NCBI RefSeq assembly: GCF_000003605.2
Contig: NW_003134876.1
Location: 1-20,489, forward strand
DNA from: Saccoglossus kowalevskii
Taxonomy: Eukaryota > Hemichordata > Enteropneusta > Harrimaniidae
Length of the DNA stretch: 20,489 nucleotides
Direction: 5' to 3'
The translations under genes and the position numbers were made by a program. Position 1 is the first letter of the stretch. Every line of letters starts with the position of its first letter. Shown piece after piece: positions 19,201 through 20,489 of this stretch. A model generated the notes under the pieces. That model searched no databases. It had not been told where the DNA came from and was given only the letters and a program-made list of their open reading frames with translations.

Positions 19201-20489
19201 TTGAATCGCAGATCCTGAACGTACTGATGACGCCATATACGAAACAGAATATTTTCGTATTAATGACATGACGGGAGAGGTTACCCTTATTAAGGAACTT
19301 GACAGAGAAGCGTTGCCTGGTGGCACTATAACAGAAGTACTGAGAGTTAGTGCAATTATATTGTCAACATAGATTATAATATTACTGTTGAGTAAACATA
19401 TTTTCCTCGCAAATTAGATTATTAGTACCAGCTAATAGACGTTCTTATTGCACTTTATAATGTTAATTCTTATTTATAGGCTGCACAAGTAAATTCCATG
19501 GGTTATCACGTCTATACATATCGAGATGGTTATGCCACATTGGTAGTAACAGTACTGGATGTTAATGATAATATTCCTAATATGAGTAAACCTCTATATT
19601 ATGGCGAGGTTGCTGAACATTCACTGCAGGATACTATTGTGTGTGAAGTTAGCGCTACAGATATAGACGAAGTATGTACACTATCACACATAACATATTT
19701 CCTATCGCATTCTTTATGTGTAATTCTCTCGGGACAACTTGAATTCAATATACAAGTAATGCGTATATCAATACAGTTGATAAGTATGAATTTCAGTCTC
19801 TCAATAATCTATCATTTTATTTTTTGTTATTCAGGGAGAGAACGCCATATTTAATTTTGTCTTACAATCTGACTTTGTAAACCATAACATGTTTTATATT
19901 GGAGATCCCATATCTATTACACCAAATACCGCAGTTGCTTTCATTCGTGTCAATGATTCAACGTCTTTGGACGCTGAATATATCGCAAAACCAATTAATT
20001 TTACGGTGAGCGTAATTTGCATTTTCAAATACTATTTTGACGTTGAGCACGTTTTAAGTATCGTTTCTTAAGAATCGAGGTTTTCTCATAGAATGAAATA
20101 CAATTTGTATATACCACAAAAGATATTGCTTCATCAACTGTACTTACTGTTTTATCCGAGCTTGATTTATAAAGCATTGATGCATGTTTTACATCACAGG
20201 TGTATGCAATTGAAACACAGACGAGCGAACTATTTCGAAGTGAACCATCAACTGTGTCGATCACTGTCAGCGATATCAACGACAACATACCACTGTTCGT
20301 CGGGGAACCATACATTGCAAGTGTTAATGGAGATATAACAGAAGAGACATATCTGATCACGGTATATATGTATCTAGACACATTTGCATTGGTTCATTTT
20401 TCAGTATATAGCGTTTCTTCAATAATTTATTGTTTATGTTTGTTTCGATTTTTTCAGGTTAAAGCTGTAGACAGCGATCGCGATGATAA
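12917..20489 (+). CDS. Secreted or membrane cadherin-repeat protein, 5' part (13 exons visible, possible tandem paralogue of gene 1)
   Basis: Exons: 12917-12941 (coding part), 13227-13277, 15206-15271, 16080-16228, 17585-17671, 17855-17941, 18294-18410, 18805-19012, 19212-19345, 19480-19671, 19835-20005, 20200-20361, 20458-end. All have GT...AG borders with matching phases and read about 493 residues without a stop. The start ATG at 12917 is chosen because the first two exons join into a signal peptide: MTTKLMEPRR, a hydrophobic TLLIVLILHC core, then VEPVQ. An acceptor-like tract ends at 12909, so an upstream non-coding exon is likely. About four and a half cadherin repeats follow. The coding sequence is open at the window end, inside KAVDSDRDD, a calcium site of repeat 5. 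It is on the same strand as gene 1 and directly behind it. Whether it also ends in a kinase cannot be seen. The exact protein class (protocadherin-like, FAT-like or receptor kinase) is undetermined. Confidence 0.85.
14047..14153 (+). repeat. Polypurine GGA/GAA tract
   Basis: Over 100 bases almost entirely of A and G in GGA/GAA units, inside the 13633-15131 element. Such mirror-like purine tracts can form triplex DNA. No coding role is supported. Confidence 0.9.
14481..14560 (+). repeat. AT-rich minisatellite-like tandem repeat
   Basis: Two imperfect units of about 33 bp built on TTATTATATTTTATATTTAT and ending in TTTATTGTTT. It lies inside the mobile element and precedes a low-complexity open frame that is not called as a gene. 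Confidence 0.7.
16286..16329. repeat. Compound AT then GT microsatellite in a gene 2 intron
   Basis: An AT run (16286-16305) is followed by a GT-rich stretch. It is intronic, directly downstream of the exon ending at 16228. Confidence 0.85.
16714..17010 (-). other. Unidentified 98-codon minus-strand open frame in a gene 2 intron
   Basis: On the minus strand a frame opens after a stop at 17011-17013 and runs 98 codons to a TAG ending at 16714, with no initiating Met near its start. The residue mix is protein-like rather than low-complexity (for example YGTNPGIRDLVSKHTGYQLQ and VDDIIYQHIKENRNL). Shortly downstream another frame (16572-16775) stays open with PIECVVISVEEDHYL and TFNRIALIAQQ, as if one ancestral frame had been broken by a frameshift. 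I recognise no family. It could be a decayed gene, a retroelement fragment or chance. Confidence 0.25.

Larger units (their letters stand above)
15206..20489 (+). other. Gene 2 cadherin repeats EC1 to the start of EC5
   Basis: EC1 begins SELCDYDAINPAI and closes with ADVNEFPP (17585-17671), an altered DxNDNPP. EC2 runs from YKVNISE through GATDEDCG (17855-17941) and LLARDSDDDD, closing in IDGDDMRPIF (18805 exon), where DxNDN is lost. EC3 has MVTENDANV, AYDQDFGIDED, FRINDMTGEV and KELDREAL, ending in the canonical LDVNDNIP (19555-19578). EC4 starts YYGEVAEHS, has SATDIDEGENA and ends SDINDNIP (20270-20293). EC5 starts YIASVNGDITEE and KAVDSDRDD. The phase-0 introns cut repeats at equivalent places, for example just after the first calcium-binding glutamate region of EC2 and after SATDIDE in EC4. 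N-glycosylation sequons are visible (NIT, NIS, NFT). Confidence 0.85.

Noticed and set aside
1-20489. tRNA, rRNA, CRISPR array or prokaryotic operon features
   Set aside because: None seen; the genes are intron-split and animal-like.

Overview
The window looks like a piece of an intron-rich animal nuclear genome, most likely an aquatic invertebrate and plausibly a deuterostome. That placement is inferred from gene content, not proven. Coding sequence sits in short exons (about 50-240 nt) with GT...AG borders, inside AT-rich introns and spacers that carry microsatellites and mobile-element debris. Almost every long open frame is a single exon plus read-through or is non-coding. I therefore rebuilt the genes by hand from splice sites, intron phase and family motifs.

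Two plus-strand genes are supported. Gene 1 (about 1064-6066, 5' end missing) encodes the last cadherin repeats of an ectodomain, one transmembrane helix, a juxtamembrane segment with a YEEI tyrosine site, and a complete-looking tyrosine kinase domain with a short tail. The kinase resembles the MET/RON family: RON-like VIGKGHFG glycine loop, [10 protein letters not shown] catalytic loop, and a twin-tyrosine DYYTIKNKT activation segment followed by [14 protein letters not shown] and RON have Sema-PSI-IPT ectodomains, so a cadherin ectodomain joined to a MET-type kinase is the main point of interest here. Two splice junctions around the glycine-loop exon are abnormal, so the gene may be an odd or defective allele, or the sequence may contain errors.

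Gene 2 (coding from 12917 to beyond the window end) starts with a signal peptide split over two exons and continues through about four and a half cadherin repeats. It lies head-to-tail behind gene 1 and could be a tandem paralogue, but its membrane and cytoplasmic parts lie outside the window.

The 6.8-kb spacer between them (6067-12909) holds a reversed, still-open copy of one gene 1 cadherin exon (7080-7274, minus strand). It also has a nearly perfect 226-bp tandem duplication (11731-12181) and a long imperfect palindrome (12715-12795) just upstream of gene 2. Intron 2 of gene 2 contains a roughly 1.5-kb element with terminal inverted repeats (13633-15131). A later intron holds an unidentified 98-codon minus-strand open frame (16714-17010). 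Positions 1 to about 1060 are a visibly more GC-rich block, probably intronic and perhaps transposon-derived.

No tRNA, rRNA, CRISPR array or bacterial-type feature was seen.
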